Assembly: GCA_049889495.1 (NCBI GenBank)
Contig: JBMHDH010000068.1
Span: 1 to 44,486 of the forward strand
Reading direction: 5' to 3'
Source of the DNA: UBA685 sp049889495
GTDB taxonomy: Bacteria; Pseudomonadota; Alphaproteobacteria; Puniceispirillales; Puniceispirillaceae
Length of the DNA stretch: 44,486 nucleotides
Of the stretch, positions 15,705-25,194 are shown one piece after another. The notes under the pieces were generated by a model. It was not told the DNA's origin. It made no database searches and saw only the letters and a list, made by a program, of their open reading frames with translations. A program made the translations under genes and the position numbers. Within the stretch, counting starts at the first letter, position 1. Each line of letters starts with the position of its first letter.

Positions 15705-16705
15705 TGGCGGAGATGACCCTGCATCAACCTGTTATGCTTGATGAGGTCATCACGACACTGGCCCCAAAGGCGGATGGGCGTTATATCGACGCCACATTCG
15801 GCAATGGCGGCTATAGCCGTGCGATCTTAGAGGCTGCCCCTTGTCATGTTATGGCGATTGACCAAGATCCCGACGCCATCGCGAGAGGCCAAAGCCTTGT
15901 GGCATCTTACAGCCCGCATTTTTCATTGGCCCATGGCCGTTTTTCAAATGTCAAAGATCTGTATCACGCAACCTATCAGATTGGTGATGATGCTGCCCCG
16001 TCTCTCGATGGGATTGTGTTTGATTTGGGCGTCTGTTCTACCCAGCTTGATCAGGCAGAACGCGGCTTTTCCTTTCAAAAAGATGGGCCGCTTGATATGC
16101 GGATGTCGCAATCTGGCCTCGATGCCGAAGAGGTGGTAAACAGCCTTTCAGAAAGCGATTTGGCTGATATCCTGTATCGCTATGGGGATGAGCGCGCTTC
16201 GCGTCGCATTGCCAGAGCCATCGTCAAAGCACGCGGTGAGGCCCCCATCACGCGCACTTTGCAATTGGCAGAAATTATTCATTCTGTGATGCCGCGCCCC
16301 AAGCCTGGCCAGTCTGATTCAGCCACACGCTCTTTCCAAGCCTTGCGGATTTACGTCAATCAAGAAATGGCCGAAATCGAACAAGCCCTTGATGCGGCGC
16401 AAGCTTTGTTAAAGCCAGATGGGCTGTTGGTGGTTGTTACCTTTCATTCTCTTGAAGACCGTTTGGTGAAACATTTTATCGCCACAAGAAGCGGTAAAAT
16501 CGCCAAACCGTCACGTCATTTACCAGAAACAGACATACCCCCTGTCTTTTTCGAAGCTGTGACGCGCAAGCCCTTATTGCCAAGCGACCAAGAAACCACA
16601 ACCAATCCGCGGGCACGGTCTGCCAAATTACGGGCTGCCCGCAGAATTAATCATATCCCACACACAAATGCCTATGGCACCGCTAAAAAGGAGATGATGA
16701 TATGA
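15701..16705 (+). CDS. rsmH: 16S rRNA m4C1402 methyltransferase
   Basis: A 334-residue MraW/RsmH enzyme that N4-methylates C1402 in the ribosomal decoding centre. The start HQPVMLDEVI and the SAM motif YIDATFGNGGYSRAIL (about 28-43) are typical, as are FDLGVCSTQLDQAERGFSF, DMRM and the C-terminal VVTFHSLEDRLVKHF. The start codon overlaps the mraZ stop (ATGA), with a second in-frame ATG right after it. It sits in its conserved dcw place between mraZ and ftsL. Confidence 0.97.
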   Translation: MMAEMTLHQPVMLDEVITTLAPKADGRYIDATFGNGGYSRAILEAAPCHVMAIDQDPDAIARGQSLVASYSPHFSLAHGRFSNVKDLYHATYQIGDDAAPSLDGIVFDLGVCSTQLDQAERGFSFQKDGPLDMRMSQSGLDAEEVVNSLSESDLADILYRYGDERASRRIARAIVKARGEAPITRTLQLAEIIHSVMPRPKPGQSDSATRSFQALRIYVNQEMAEIEQALDAAQALLKPDGLLVVVTFHSLEDRLVKHFIATRSGKIAKPSRHLPETDIPPVFFEAVTRKPLLPSDQETTTNPRARSAKLRAARRINHIPHTNAYGTAKKEMMI

Positions 16706-17031
16706 GGCTGTTTTTATTGATCGCTTTCATTTCGACCATCTGTGGCACTGCGCTTTATGTGGCCAAACACAGCTTTGACAGCCGCCATGATGAGCTGGCG
16801 CGTCTTGAGGCAGATATCAAATTTGAAACACAACAAGCTGCGATTTTAAACGCGGAATGGTCTTATTTATCGCGTCCAGAACGTGTGCTGACCTTATCCC
16901 ATACGCATTTATCGCTTCAGCCAATTTCAAATGACCGTGTCTTGCCGCTCGAAGCCATCCCCTTTCGCAATGAAGATGATGCCACGAAATTCACCATTAA
17001 AGGGCTGACAGATAAGGAGCTGAATAGATGA
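16702..17031 (+). CDS. ftsL: Cell division protein FtsL
   Basis: A 109-residue bitopic membrane protein with an N-terminal membrane segment (RLFLLIAFISTICGTALYVA, residues 2-21) and a short periplasmic coiled-coil part (HDELARLEADIKFETQQAAI). The segment LNAEWSYLSRPERVLTLS matches the alphaproteobacterial FtsL pattern. FtsL forms the FtsQLB complex and activates FtsWI. Both ends overlap neighbours by four bases (rsmH and ftsI). The call rests on position and architecture as well as this motif, because FtsL is poorly conserved. Confidence 0.9.
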   Translation: MRLFLLIAFISTICGTALYVAKHSFDSRHDELARLEADIKFETQQAAILNAEWSYLSRPERVLTLSHTHLSLQPISNDRVLPLEAIPFRNEDDATKFTIKGLTDKELNR

Positions 17032-18728
17032 AACGCAGATGGCGTGAAATCATCTGGCCATCCAAACCACAGCCAGCCATGTCCAAACGGATCGCCCTTG
17101 GCCGTTTGACCTTTGCGGCTGTCTTTGCGTTACTATGCTTTGCGACCATTGGTGCAAAAGCATTATATTTGGCAACCAACAGTGATTTACGCTCGCAATT
17201 CTCAGCTCCGAAAACCGCAAAGCAAGACAGAGGCCATATTACAGACAGAAATGGCAAAGTACTTGCCACATCTGTGCCTGTGAAAATCTTGCATGCTGAT
17301 CCACAATTAATCTTGGATCCGTTTGAGACAGCGGAAAAATTGGCGCCTTTATTGCCAAAATGGACAGAAGAACGCCTGCTTGAAAAATTTGCGAAAAAAA
17401 CACGTTATGTCGAATTAGAACGCAGGCTGACGCCACAGCGTCATAAACAAATTCTTGCCTTAGGCTTGCCTGGCATTGCTGTGACCCCAACCAAAGCGCG
17501 CCTATACCCTCACGGCAACGAAGCGGCACATATCCTTGGCACCACCAATGTAGATGGGCTTGGCATTGCGGGTGTTGAAAAACAATTTGATGACCTCTTG
17601 GCCAAGGGCCAATCTGTGGCCTTGTCAATTGATGTGGGTGTACAGGCCATTGTGCGCCATGAAATCCAAAAGCAAATTGATAGATTCGAAGCCATCGGCG
17701 GGGCTGGTCTTGTGCTTGATATTAAAACAGGGGAATTGCTGGCACTCGCCTCTTTGCCTGATTTTAACCCTAATCATTTTGCAACCGCCACAGATGACGC
17801 CAGATTTAACCGCGCCACCAAAGGCGTGTTTGAAATGGGTTCTATCTTTAAAGTGCTTAATACGGCTGTTGCACTAGAATCTGGTGCCTCTGAATTGGGC
17901 GAGAGATATCAAGTCTCAAAACCGCTTAAGGTGGCAAGTTTTACCATTAAGGATTTCCATCCTTATGATCGTCCTCTTTCGATTTCTGAAATCTTGGTCT
18001 ATTCCTCGAATATTGGCTCTGCGCGCATGGCAGAAGCGATCGGCCCAAAGGTACAAAAAGCCTATATGGAACGATTGGGCCTGCTTGATCGTTTGTCTTT
18101 GGAATTGCCAGAAACAGGGCGGCCCTTATTACCACGCCATTGGGAACGCATTGCCGCAATGACCATTTCCTATGGCCATGGTATGTCTGTTACCCCTGTG
18201 CATGCATCTGCTGCGATTGCGGCCGCCGCAGGTGATGGGATTTACCGCGCCCCAACCTTGTTGCGTCGTGATCCCTTAACAATGCCTGTTGAAACACAGA
18301 TTTTCTCAAAAGATACGGCCAAAGCTGTTCGGTCTATGATGCGTCTTGTCGTGTCCCATAAAGATGGCACAGGCAATTTTGCCGAAGCCCCTGGTTACTT
18401 GGTCGGCGGCAAAACAGGCACAGCCGAAAAAATTGAAAATGGCCGCTATAACAAGAAAAAGAACATGGTGTCTTTTGTCGGGGCCTTTCCTGTGCATGAC
18501 CCTGCTTATTTGATCTTTGTCATGGTGGATGAACCAAAGGGACAAAAATTCTCTTATGGCTATGCCACAGCAGGCTGGGTTGCAGCGCCTGCTATTCGCC
18601 AGATTGTTGAACAAATCGCACCAAAGCTTGGCGTTTTACCCGTTGATGAAAGCGCGCCTGAAATTCGCCAAAATCTTTTGCCAAATATAAAAATTGGCAA
18701 AGAGGATCCGAAAAATGCAGCTTTGTGA
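17028..18728 (+). CDS. ftsI: Penicillin-binding protein 3 (FtsI), septal transpeptidase
   Basis: A 566-residue class B PBP. A membrane anchor lies at about residues 25-48, the dimerisation domain follows (RGHITDRNGKVLATS, about 68-82), then the transpeptidase domain with the catalytic SxxK as Ser272-IFK, SSN at 326-328 and KTGT at 462-465. It cross-links septal peptidoglycan together with FtsW. It overlaps ftsL by four bases and murE by 14. The length is normal and all catalytic residues are present. Confidence 0.97.
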   Translation: MKRRWREIIWPSKPQPAMSKRIALGRLTFAAVFALLCFATIGAKALYLATNSDLRSQFSAPKTAKQDRGHITDRNGKVLATSVPVKILHADPQLILDPFETAEKLAPLLPKWTEERLLEKFAKKTRYVELERRLTPQRHKQILALGLPGIAVTPTKARLYPHGNEAAHILGTTNVDGLGIAGVEKQFDDLLAKGQSVALSIDVGVQAIVRHEIQKQIDRFEAIGGAGLVLDIKTGELLALASLPDFNPNHFATATDDARFNRATKGVFEMGSIFKVLNTAVALESGASELGERYQVSKPLKVASFTIKDFHPYDRPLSISEILVYSSNIGSARMAEAIGPKVQKAYMERLGLLDRLSLELPETGRPLLPRHWERIAAMTISYGHGMSVTPVHASAAIAAAAGDGIYRAPTLLRRDPLTMPVETQIFSKDTAKAVRSMMRLVVSHKDGTGNFAEAPGYLVGGKTGTAEKIENGRYNKKKNMVSFVGAFPVHDPAYLIFVMVDEPKGQKFSYGYATAGWVAAPAIRQIVEQIAPKLGVLPVDESAPEIRQNLLPNIKIGKEDPKNAAL

Positions 18729-20214
18729 TTTAACCCCACATCTGGCAAATCTGCCACAGGATATCGCACAAGCCAGCCTATCTGGTTTAAGCGCGGATTC
18801 ACGCCGTATTGAAACGGGATGGGTGTTTTTTGCGATATCTGGCAATGATGCGGATGGCCATGATTATATTGAACAAGCCATTGCCAATGGGGCCATCGCC
18901 ATTATGGGAGAACGGCCAGCAGATGCCATCGGCCCCTTATCTGTCCCCTATATTGCATCCGATAATATCAGACGCGATTTTGCCGCTGCTTGTGCGAAAT
19001 TTTGGCCAAAAAGACCAGCCATTCAAGCGGCCATAACAGGTACAAATGGCAAAACATCTGTTGCCGAATTCTTGCGTCAAATCTGGCAAAATTCTAGTTT
19101 TTCATCTGCTTCGCTTGGCACATTGGGCGCGATCACAGCCACCAAAGATTTGGCGCCAGATGTGCCGTCTTTAACAACCCCAGGACCAGAAGATTTATTT
19201 GCCACCATTGACCAATTGGCGCGAGGCGGCATTTCATGCCTTGCCATCGAAGCCTCATCACATGGCATTGCGCAAGACAGATTAACCCCATTATCAGTGC
19301 ATGTGGCAGGTTTCACCAACCTCAGCCGTGATCACCTTGATTTTCATGGCGATATGGAAAGCTATTTTGCGTGCAAAGCAAAGCTGTTTACAGACATCCT
19401 GCCTGATGGTGCGGCGGCAGTGATTTGGCATGATGACCCTCATGGGGAAAAGCTTGTCCAGATGCTGACAGATCGCCCCCTTGTTCTGAAAACCATTGGC
19501 TGGTCAAAACAGTCAGATTTACAAATCATAGATTTGACACAAACCAATTATGGCTATGATGCGAAATTCACTTTTGAAGGGAAATCCTATCACTATCCGC
19601 TTGCCTTGATGGGACGTTTCCAAGCGGAAAATGCGCTGATTGCGGCACTGATGGCACATTTATCTGGCCTTGCCGCACATGACAGCTTTGGGGCTTTGCC
19701 AAATCTGAAGCCAATCGCTGGCAGAATGCAGCCTGTTTATGGTCATCCGCAAAATGCCCGTATTTTGGTTGATTATGCGCATACCCCAGATGCGCTTGAA
19801 AATGCGTTGCGTTTATTGCGCCAAGAGACCACAGGTCAATTACTGGTGTTATTTGGTTGTGGCGGGGATCGTGATAAGGGCAAGCGCCCTATGATGGGGC
19901 AAGTGGCACTTGACCTAGCCGATGTGGTTTATGTCACAGATGATAATCCACGTTCAGAAGACCCCAGCGTGATCAGATCTGAAATCATTAATGGTCAAAC
20001 TGACCGCATCATTGAAATCGGCAATCGCAAAGCCGCGATCCAAACAGCCATAGATGCGCTTGGGGAACATGATTGTTTGCTAATCGCGGGCAAAGGCCAT
20101 GAGGCAACCCAAACCATGGGCCATGAAACTTTGCCATTTGATGATGCAGCAGTGGCGCGCTCTGCCCTTACTTTCCTCCCCCCTCTTCCAAAGACAAAAA
20201 AGGGGGCGTCATGA
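18715..20214 (+). CDS. murE: UDP-MurNAc-tripeptide synthetase
   Basis: A 499-residue Mur ligase that adds the third stem amino acid to UDP-MurNAc-L-Ala-D-Glu in the cytoplasm. The ATP loop is ITGTNGKTS (107-115). The motif DNPR (about 410-413) marks the enzymes that use meso-diaminopimelate, as expected for a Gram-negative. The ATG at 18715 follows GAGG at good spacing and aligns with the usual N-terminus; a longer frame starts 21 bases earlier. It overlaps ftsI by 14 bases and murF by four. Confidence 0.97.
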   Translation: MQLCDLTPHLANLPQDIAQASLSGLSADSRRIETGWVFFAISGNDADGHDYIEQAIANGAIAIMGERPADAIGPLSVPYIASDNIRRDFAAACAKFWPKRPAIQAAITGTNGKTSVAEFLRQIWQNSSFSSASLGTLGAITATKDLAPDVPSLTTPGPEDLFATIDQLARGGISCLAIEASSHGIAQDRLTPLSVHVAGFTNLSRDHLDFHGDMESYFACKAKLFTDILPDGAAAVIWHDDPHGEKLVQMLTDRPLVLKTIGWSKQSDLQIIDLTQTNYGYDAKFTFEGKSYHYPLALMGRFQAENALIAALMAHLSGLAAHDSFGALPNLKPIAGRMQPVYGHPQNARILVDYAHTPDALENALRLLRQETTGQLLVLFGCGGDRDKGKRPMMGQVALDLADVVYVTDDNPRSEDPSVIRSEIINGQTDRIIEIGNRKAAIQTAIDALGEHDCLLIAGKGHEATQTMGHETLPFDDAAVARSALTFLPPLPKTKKGAS

Positions 20215-21641
20215 TGGATTTATGGACCGCCCATGATATGGCATATATCACATCTGGCACATGGCATGGCAAATCGCCAAACCTGCCGTTATCAGCCATT
20301 GAAATTGACAATCGCAAGATGACAGATCAGGCGTTATTTATTGCCTTGCCTGGCAATCATACAGATGGTCATGATTTTGTCTCTTGCTTATCACCGATGC
20401 AAACCGCCTTGGTCAGCACCCCAGATGAGAAGGCAGAGGCGGCCCAATTGGTGGTCACAGACCCTTTAGGCGCGCTAGCCGATTTGGCAAAAGACGCCAT
20501 GGCCCGCACATCTGCAACCAAAATTGCCATCACAGGATCGGTTGGCAAAACAGGCACCAAACAAGCCGTTGCGCATATCCTGTCTTGCTATGGCAAGACC
20601 CATGCCAGCTTTGGCAATTTTAACAATCATATTGGTGCGCCATTATCAATGGCACGCACCCCATCAGATGCGGCAAATATTGTGATGGAAATGGGGATGA
20701 ATCATAAAGGTGAAATCAGCCCCTTATCCCACATATTTGATGGCGATATCGCCATTATCACCAAAATCGCCGCAAGCCATATTGGTCATTTTTCAGATAT
20801 GAGAGAGATCGCAGCGGCGAAGGCTGAAATTTTTGATGGCATGTCTTCTGGCATTGCCATTCTGCCAAGAGATGATGCGTTTTTTGCCTATCTTGCAAGC
20901 AAAGCAGAGGAAAAAGGCCTGTCAGTCATCAGCTTTGGTCAAGATGCCAGCGCAGATATCACTTTGACCAGCCAGCGCCTATTGCCAGACGGGCAAGAAA
21001 TTGTCATCACCAATCATCTTAACGGCGAACAGCACGATATCACCCTTGGCCTGTCCCAGCCACATCATGCGCAAAGCGCGCTGATTATCACAGCGATCTT
21101 GCATCACCTTGATCTAGATATCAGACAGGCATTGACAGCCTTTGCCAACTTGAAAGAAGCGCAAGGGCGCGGCGATAAACATATTTTGAAATTGCCATGC
21201 GACAGTGAGGCGGTACTGATTAATGACAGCTATAATGCTGGTCCTGCCTCAATGGCGGCGGCTTTGTTTTATGTGGCTCAGCTATCAGCCAGGCACAAAG
21301 CCTTGGTGTTAACAGATATGCTTGAATTAGGTGACCTCGCCCCTAAAGCGCATCATGAGTTATTGCCGCTGATCCATGATATCGCCCCAGACACCTTGAT
21401 TTTGATTGGCCCTGAAATGGCCACCTTGCAAAAATTTTGCGATGCGCTACCTGCCTGTCATCACACAGATAGCCTAGATGATATTTTGCCAGATTTACCG
21501 CATTTATTGGCTGGATCAGACTTAATTTTGGTCAAAGGCTCAAATGGCTCAGGCGCGCCGCAATGTGCCAGTGCGCTTTTATCTTATGCCATGGACGCAC
21601 CACAGACATCTTCTGATCGTGAGGGTTCTTATGTTTCCTGA
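20211..21641 (+). CDS. murF: UDP-MurNAc-tripeptide D-Ala-D-Ala ligase
   Basis: A 476-residue Mur ligase that adds the D-Ala-D-Ala dipeptide and completes the pentapeptide. The nucleotide loop ITGSVGKTGTK (107-117), the FNNHIGAPLSMA segment and the C-terminal LINDSYNAGPASMAAAL are typical of MurF. It begins at the ATGA overlap with murE and overlaps mraY by 11 bases. Nothing unusual was seen. Confidence 0.96.
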   Translation: MMDLWTAHDMAYITSGTWHGKSPNLPLSAIEIDNRKMTDQALFIALPGNHTDGHDFVSCLSPMQTALVSTPDEKAEAAQLVVTDPLGALADLAKDAMARTSATKIAITGSVGKTGTKQAVAHILSCYGKTHASFGNFNNHIGAPLSMARTPSDAANIVMEMGMNHKGEISPLSHIFDGDIAIITKIAASHIGHFSDMREIAAAKAEIFDGMSSGIAILPRDDAFFAYLASKAEEKGLSVISFGQDASADITLTSQRLLPDGQEIVITNHLNGEQHDITLGLSQPHHAQSALIITAILHHLDLDIRQALTAFANLKEAQGRGDKHILKLPCDSEAVLINDSYNAGPASMAAALFYVAQLSARHKALVLTDMLELGDLAPKAHHELLPLIHDIAPDTLILIGPEMATLQKFCDALPACHHTDSLDDILPDLPHLLAGSDLILVKGSNGSGAPQCASALLSYAMDAPQTSSDREGSYVS

Positions 21642-22719
21642 TTTACTTGTTCCCTTATCTGATCAATTCCAGCCGCTGAATCTGTTCCGCTATCTGACTT
21701 TCAGAACAGGTGGCGCAATGATGACAGCGATGTTGTTAAGTTTATGTATCGGCCCTGCTTTTATCCGTTGGTTAAAATCACACCAAGCCGAAGGTCAACC
21801 GATCAGACAAGATGGCCCTGAAACACATCTTTTGACAAAGGCTGGCACCCCCACCATGGGGGGGTTGATGATATTGGGCTGTTTTGTGTTCTCAACCTTA
21901 TTATGGGTACCGCTAGGTAATGCGTATCTCTGGCCAATCTTGATTGTGGCCATTGGCTTTGGCGGCATTGGCGCAATTGACGATTGGCTAAAGCTGACCA
22001 AAAAAAGCTCTGCTGGCTTGCGTTCTTATCATAAATTTTTACTGCAATGTGCGCTGTCTTTGGTAGCGATTTTATATCTGATTGAAATGTCACCTGAAGA
22101 TTTGCGCTATGGCATTGCCCTGCCCTTCTTAAAAGACACTTTGTTATATCTGTCTTATTTCTACATTCCCTTTGCTCTGGTTGTGATTGTGGGCGCGTCA
22201 AATGCCGTGAATTTAACAGATGGCCTAGATGGGCTTGCGATTGTGCCCGTGATGATTGCCGCAGGTGTCTTTGCACTGATTGCTTATTTATCTGGCAATT
22301 TAAATTTCGCAGATTATCTGCAGATCCATTATGTGGCTGGCACAGGCGAATTGGCGGTTGTGTGCGGTGCATTAATTGGCGCAGGTCTTGGCTTTTTATG
22401 GTTTAACGCCCCACCAGCCAAAGTCTTTATGGGCGACACAGGGTCACTGGCACTTGGGGGCACTTTGGGGGCTATTTCAGTTGCCACACGCCATGAATTG
22501 GTGCTTGCCATCACAGGCGGCTTATTTGTGCTTGAAACCGTATCAGTCATCTTGCAAATCGCGTCTTTCAAACTGACAGGCAAGCGCATTTTCTTAATGG
22601 CACCCTTGCATCACCATTTTGAGAAAAAAGGTTGGGCAGAACCCACCATCGTTATTCGTTTTTGGATCATCTCCGTCATTTTGGCGCTGATTGCGCTATC
22701 AACTCTCAAGCTACGCTAG
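21631..22719 (+). CDS. mraY: Phospho-MurNAc-pentapeptide transferase
   Basis: A 362-residue polytopic membrane enzyme (about ten segments) that makes lipid I from undecaprenyl phosphate. The catalytic pair Asp117-Asp118 is in GAIDDWLKL. The NAVNLTDGLDGLA motif and the histidine motif APLHHHFEKKGW are intact, and KAGTPTMGG is near residue 70. The ATG at 21631 follows GAGGG at good spacing; the longer frame lies inside murF. It overlaps murF by 11 bases. Confidence 0.97.
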   Translation: MFPDLLVPLSDQFQPLNLFRYLTFRTGGAMMTAMLLSLCIGPAFIRWLKSHQAEGQPIRQDGPETHLLTKAGTPTMGGLMILGCFVFSTLLWVPLGNAYLWPILIVAIGFGGIGAIDDWLKLTKKSSAGLRSYHKFLLQCALSLVAILYLIEMSPEDLRYGIALPFLKDTLLYLSYFYIPFALVVIVGASNAVNLTDGLDGLAIVPVMIAAGVFALIAYLSGNLNFADYLQIHYVAGTGELAVVCGALIGAGLGFLWFNAPPAKVFMGDTGSLALGGTLGAISVATRHELVLAITGGLFVLETVSVILQIASFKLTGKRIFLMAPLHHHFEKKGWAEPTIVIRFWIISVILALIALSTLKLR

Positions 22720-22739
22720 AAAGGCAGATTACAGCTCTT

Positions 22740-24092
22740 ATGTCGTTATTCACACCAAACATGCCACAAGATTTGCAAAAAATCGGGATTTTCGGTGCGG
22801 GCCTATCTGGCTGTGCTGCGTATCACCGTGCCAAAAATCTTGGGCTATTTGTTGTGATGTCTGATGATAGCCCGCTTGATGATCAAGCAATCCAAGATAA
22901 AGGCCTTGATAAGACGGATTTGAGCGCGTGGCAATCATGGGATATGGCAGGGCTAGATGCGGTGATTTTATCACCTGGCGCGCCCCATCTGCACCCTGCC
23001 CCTCATCCGATTGTCACCGCCGCTATAGATCATAATGTGCCCGTGATATCTGAAGTGGCGTTTGGGCTTGCGACAGGCAATTGGGGGGATATGGTTGTTA
23101 TAACAGGCACCAATGGCAAATCCACCACCACAGCCCTGACAGCGCATATCTTAAAACAAGCTGGCAAATCCGTATCCGTTGGCGGCAATCTTGGCACGCC
23201 CTTATGCGCGCTAGAAGACCAGCCAGATGGCATTACGGTATTGGAATTATCATCTTACCAGCTTGAGACCACACCTAATCTGGCTTGTGCGATCTCTGCC
23301 TTGTTAAATATCACCCCTGATCATCTTGACAGACATGGCGGGATAGAAGGATATCAATCTGCCAAAAGGCTGAGCTTATCAGCGGTAAAAACGGATGGGC
23401 TGGCCTTGCTTGGCTCTGGCAATCAGATGATGAGCGAAGCAATAAAATGGGCTGAGGCAAACCTTGATTGCGCCATCTCTGTGATATCAGATGAGGCTGT
23501 TCAAACCCTGAAAACAAAGATCACCACCGCATGCCTGGCAGGGGATCATAACGCAGAAAACGCCGCTTTTGCCGCCGCCATTGCCAACCAATTTGGCGTT
23601 GATCAGGCAAGCATCTTGACAGCGATAAATGATTTTGAAGGCTTGCCGCATCGCTTGCAACCAGTGGCAAACTGGCATGATGTGGCCTTCATTAATGACT
23701 CCAAAGCCACAAATGGTGATGCCACCGCAAAGGCCTTATCGGCCTTTGATAATATTATTTGGCTGGCTGGTGGGCGTGCCAAAGATGATGGGCTGGCCGC
23801 TTGCGAAGGGTATTTTGACCGCATCAAGACGGCCTATTTTTATGGCGAATGTGCCAACGCTTTTTCTCAAGAAGTCGGGGATAAGATTTCAAATCAATGC
23901 TATGGCACATTAGATGATGCTTTTGCCGCGGCGACCAGCGCGCTGACAGGCCAAGAGGTGGTGTTGTTATCACCAGCTGCCGCCTCATTTGATCAATTCC
24001 CGAATTTTGGCAGCAGAGGCCATCATTTCATCACATTGACCAACAATTTCATTTTATCCGCTAGCCAAAAGGAGGTCTGCCATGCTCGGTAG
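22740..24092 (+). CDS. murD: UDP-MurNAc-L-alanine:D-glutamate ligase
   Basis: A 450-residue Mur ligase that adds D-glutamate. It has the N-terminal Rossmann-like GIFGAGLSGCAA (about 16-27), the ATP loop ITGTNGKSTTT (121-131), LELSSYQLE and the C-terminal FINDSKATNGDATAKAL. The start at 22740 leaves a 20-base gap after mraY, the only gap among the junctions from mraZ to ftsA; the Shine-Dalgarno (AAAGG) is rather far away, so the exact start is less certain than for its neighbours. It overlaps ftsW by 11 bases. Confidence 0.95.
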   Translation: MSLFTPNMPQDLQKIGIFGAGLSGCAAYHRAKNLGLFVVMSDDSPLDDQAIQDKGLDKTDLSAWQSWDMAGLDAVILSPGAPHLHPAPHPIVTAAIDHNVPVISEVAFGLATGNWGDMVVITGTNGKSTTTALTAHILKQAGKSVSVGGNLGTPLCALEDQPDGITVLELSSYQLETTPNLACAISALLNITPDHLDRHGGIEGYQSAKRLSLSAVKTDGLALLGSGNQMMSEAIKWAEANLDCAISVISDEAVQTLKTKITTACLAGDHNAENAAFAAAIANQFGVDQASILTAINDFEGLPHRLQPVANWHDVAFINDSKATNGDATAKALSAFDNIIWLAGGRAKDDGLAACEGYFDRIKTAYFYGECANAFSQEVGDKISNQCYGTLDDAFAAATSALTGQEVVLLSPAAASFDQFPNFGSRGHHFITLTNNFILSASQKEVCHAR

Positions 24093-25194
24093 AACAGACA
24101 GATCATTGCTTGGCGTCTGGTGGTGGACCGTCGACAGATGGCTTCTTTCCTCATCGATTTTATTGATGGTGATTGGCACATTGATGGTGATGGCGGCCAG
24201 CCCCCCTGTGGCAGAACGCATCTCTTTACCAGAGTTTCATTTTGTTTGGCGTCAGCTGGTTTATCTGGTGCCGTCTGCGGTTGCGATTTTCATCTTATCC
24301 TTGATGAGCCCGCGCCTAATCCGTGCCTTATCTCTCGTTGGTCTTTTTGGGGTAATCGGATTGATGAGTCTAACCCTTGTGCTGGGTGCAGAGGTCAAAG
24401 GGGCAACAAGATGGATTACCATCGGTCCGTTAAATCTACAGCCATCTGAATTTGCCAAACCCCTATTTGCGATCGTTTGCGCATGGTTATTATCTTTGTG
24501 GCGTGAAGGAGATGATTTCCCAGGCTGGGCATGGGCCACAGGCCTTGCTGGCATCATCACAACCATCTTGATTTTGCAACCTGACGTTGGCATGACCACG
24601 GTATTTGCGCTGACATGGGGCTTTCAGATGTTCCTTGCTGGCATGCCGTTATTGCTTGTGATTGGCGCGGCGGCCTTGGCACCTTTGGCTTTGATTTTGG
24701 CCTATTTCCATTTGCCGCATGTCACCTCACGCATTGATAAATTCTTTGATGGCGGCTCTATGCAATCCGATTTATCCATTCGCAGCTTTGCTGATGGCGG
24801 GATATTGGGTGTTGGCCCTGGTGATGGCAAGGTGAAACATTATCTGCCAGATGCCCATGCGGACTTCATTTTCTCAGTCGCGGCCGAAGAATATGGGTTA
24901 TTGATCTGTTTATTTATCATTGGCCTCTACAGCTTTATGGTATTGCGCGGATTTGAACGTGCCGCCGCCAGAGATAATCTATTTTGTTTGATCGCTGGTG
25001 CTGGACTTGCCCTGCAATTTGGCGTGCAAGCGGCCATTCATATGGCATCATCTGTAGATTTGATCCCCACCAAAGGCATGACCTTGCCTTTGATCAGCTA
25101 TGGCGGTTCGTCCTTGCTGGCAAGCGGCATTACCATTGGCATGTTATTGGCCTTAACAAGGCGACCTGTGCGCGAAGGGGGGCTTGATGGCTAA
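24082..25194 (+). CDS. ftsW: Septal lipid II polymerase FtsW
   Basis: A 370-residue SEDS-family membrane protein with about ten segments, the glycosyltransferase partner of FtsI. The conserved loop GPGDGKVKHYLPDAHADFIFS and then VAAEEYG, and the late PTKGMTLPLISYGGSS motif, are present, as is GATRWI in the middle (about residue 111). The Shine-Dalgarno AAAAGGAGGT is one of the best in the window. It overlaps murD by 11 and murG by 8 bases. Confidence 0.96.
   Translation: MLGRTDRSLLGVWWWTVDRWLLSSSILLMVIGTLMVMAASPPVAERISLPEFHFVWRQLVYLVPSAVAIFILSLMSPRLIRALSLVGLFGVIGLMSLTLVLGAEVKGATRWITIGPLNLQPSEFAKPLFAIVCAWLLSLWREGDDFPGWAWATGLAGIITTILILQPDVGMTTVFALTWGFQMFLAGMPLLLVIGAAALAPLALILAYFHLPHVTSRIDKFFDGGSMQSDLSIRSFADGGILGVGPGDGKVKHYLPDAHADFIFSVAAEEYGLLICLFIIGLYSFMVLRGFERAAARDNLFCLIAGAGLALQFGVQAAIHMASSVDLIPTKGMTLPLISYGGSSLLASGITIGMLLALTRRPVREGGLDG

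Noticed and set aside
21803..22372. 189-codon open frame on the minus strand opposite mraY
   Set aside because: It is a shadow of the mraY coding sequence; its Gln/His/Ser/Arg-rich composition is typical of an antisense frame.
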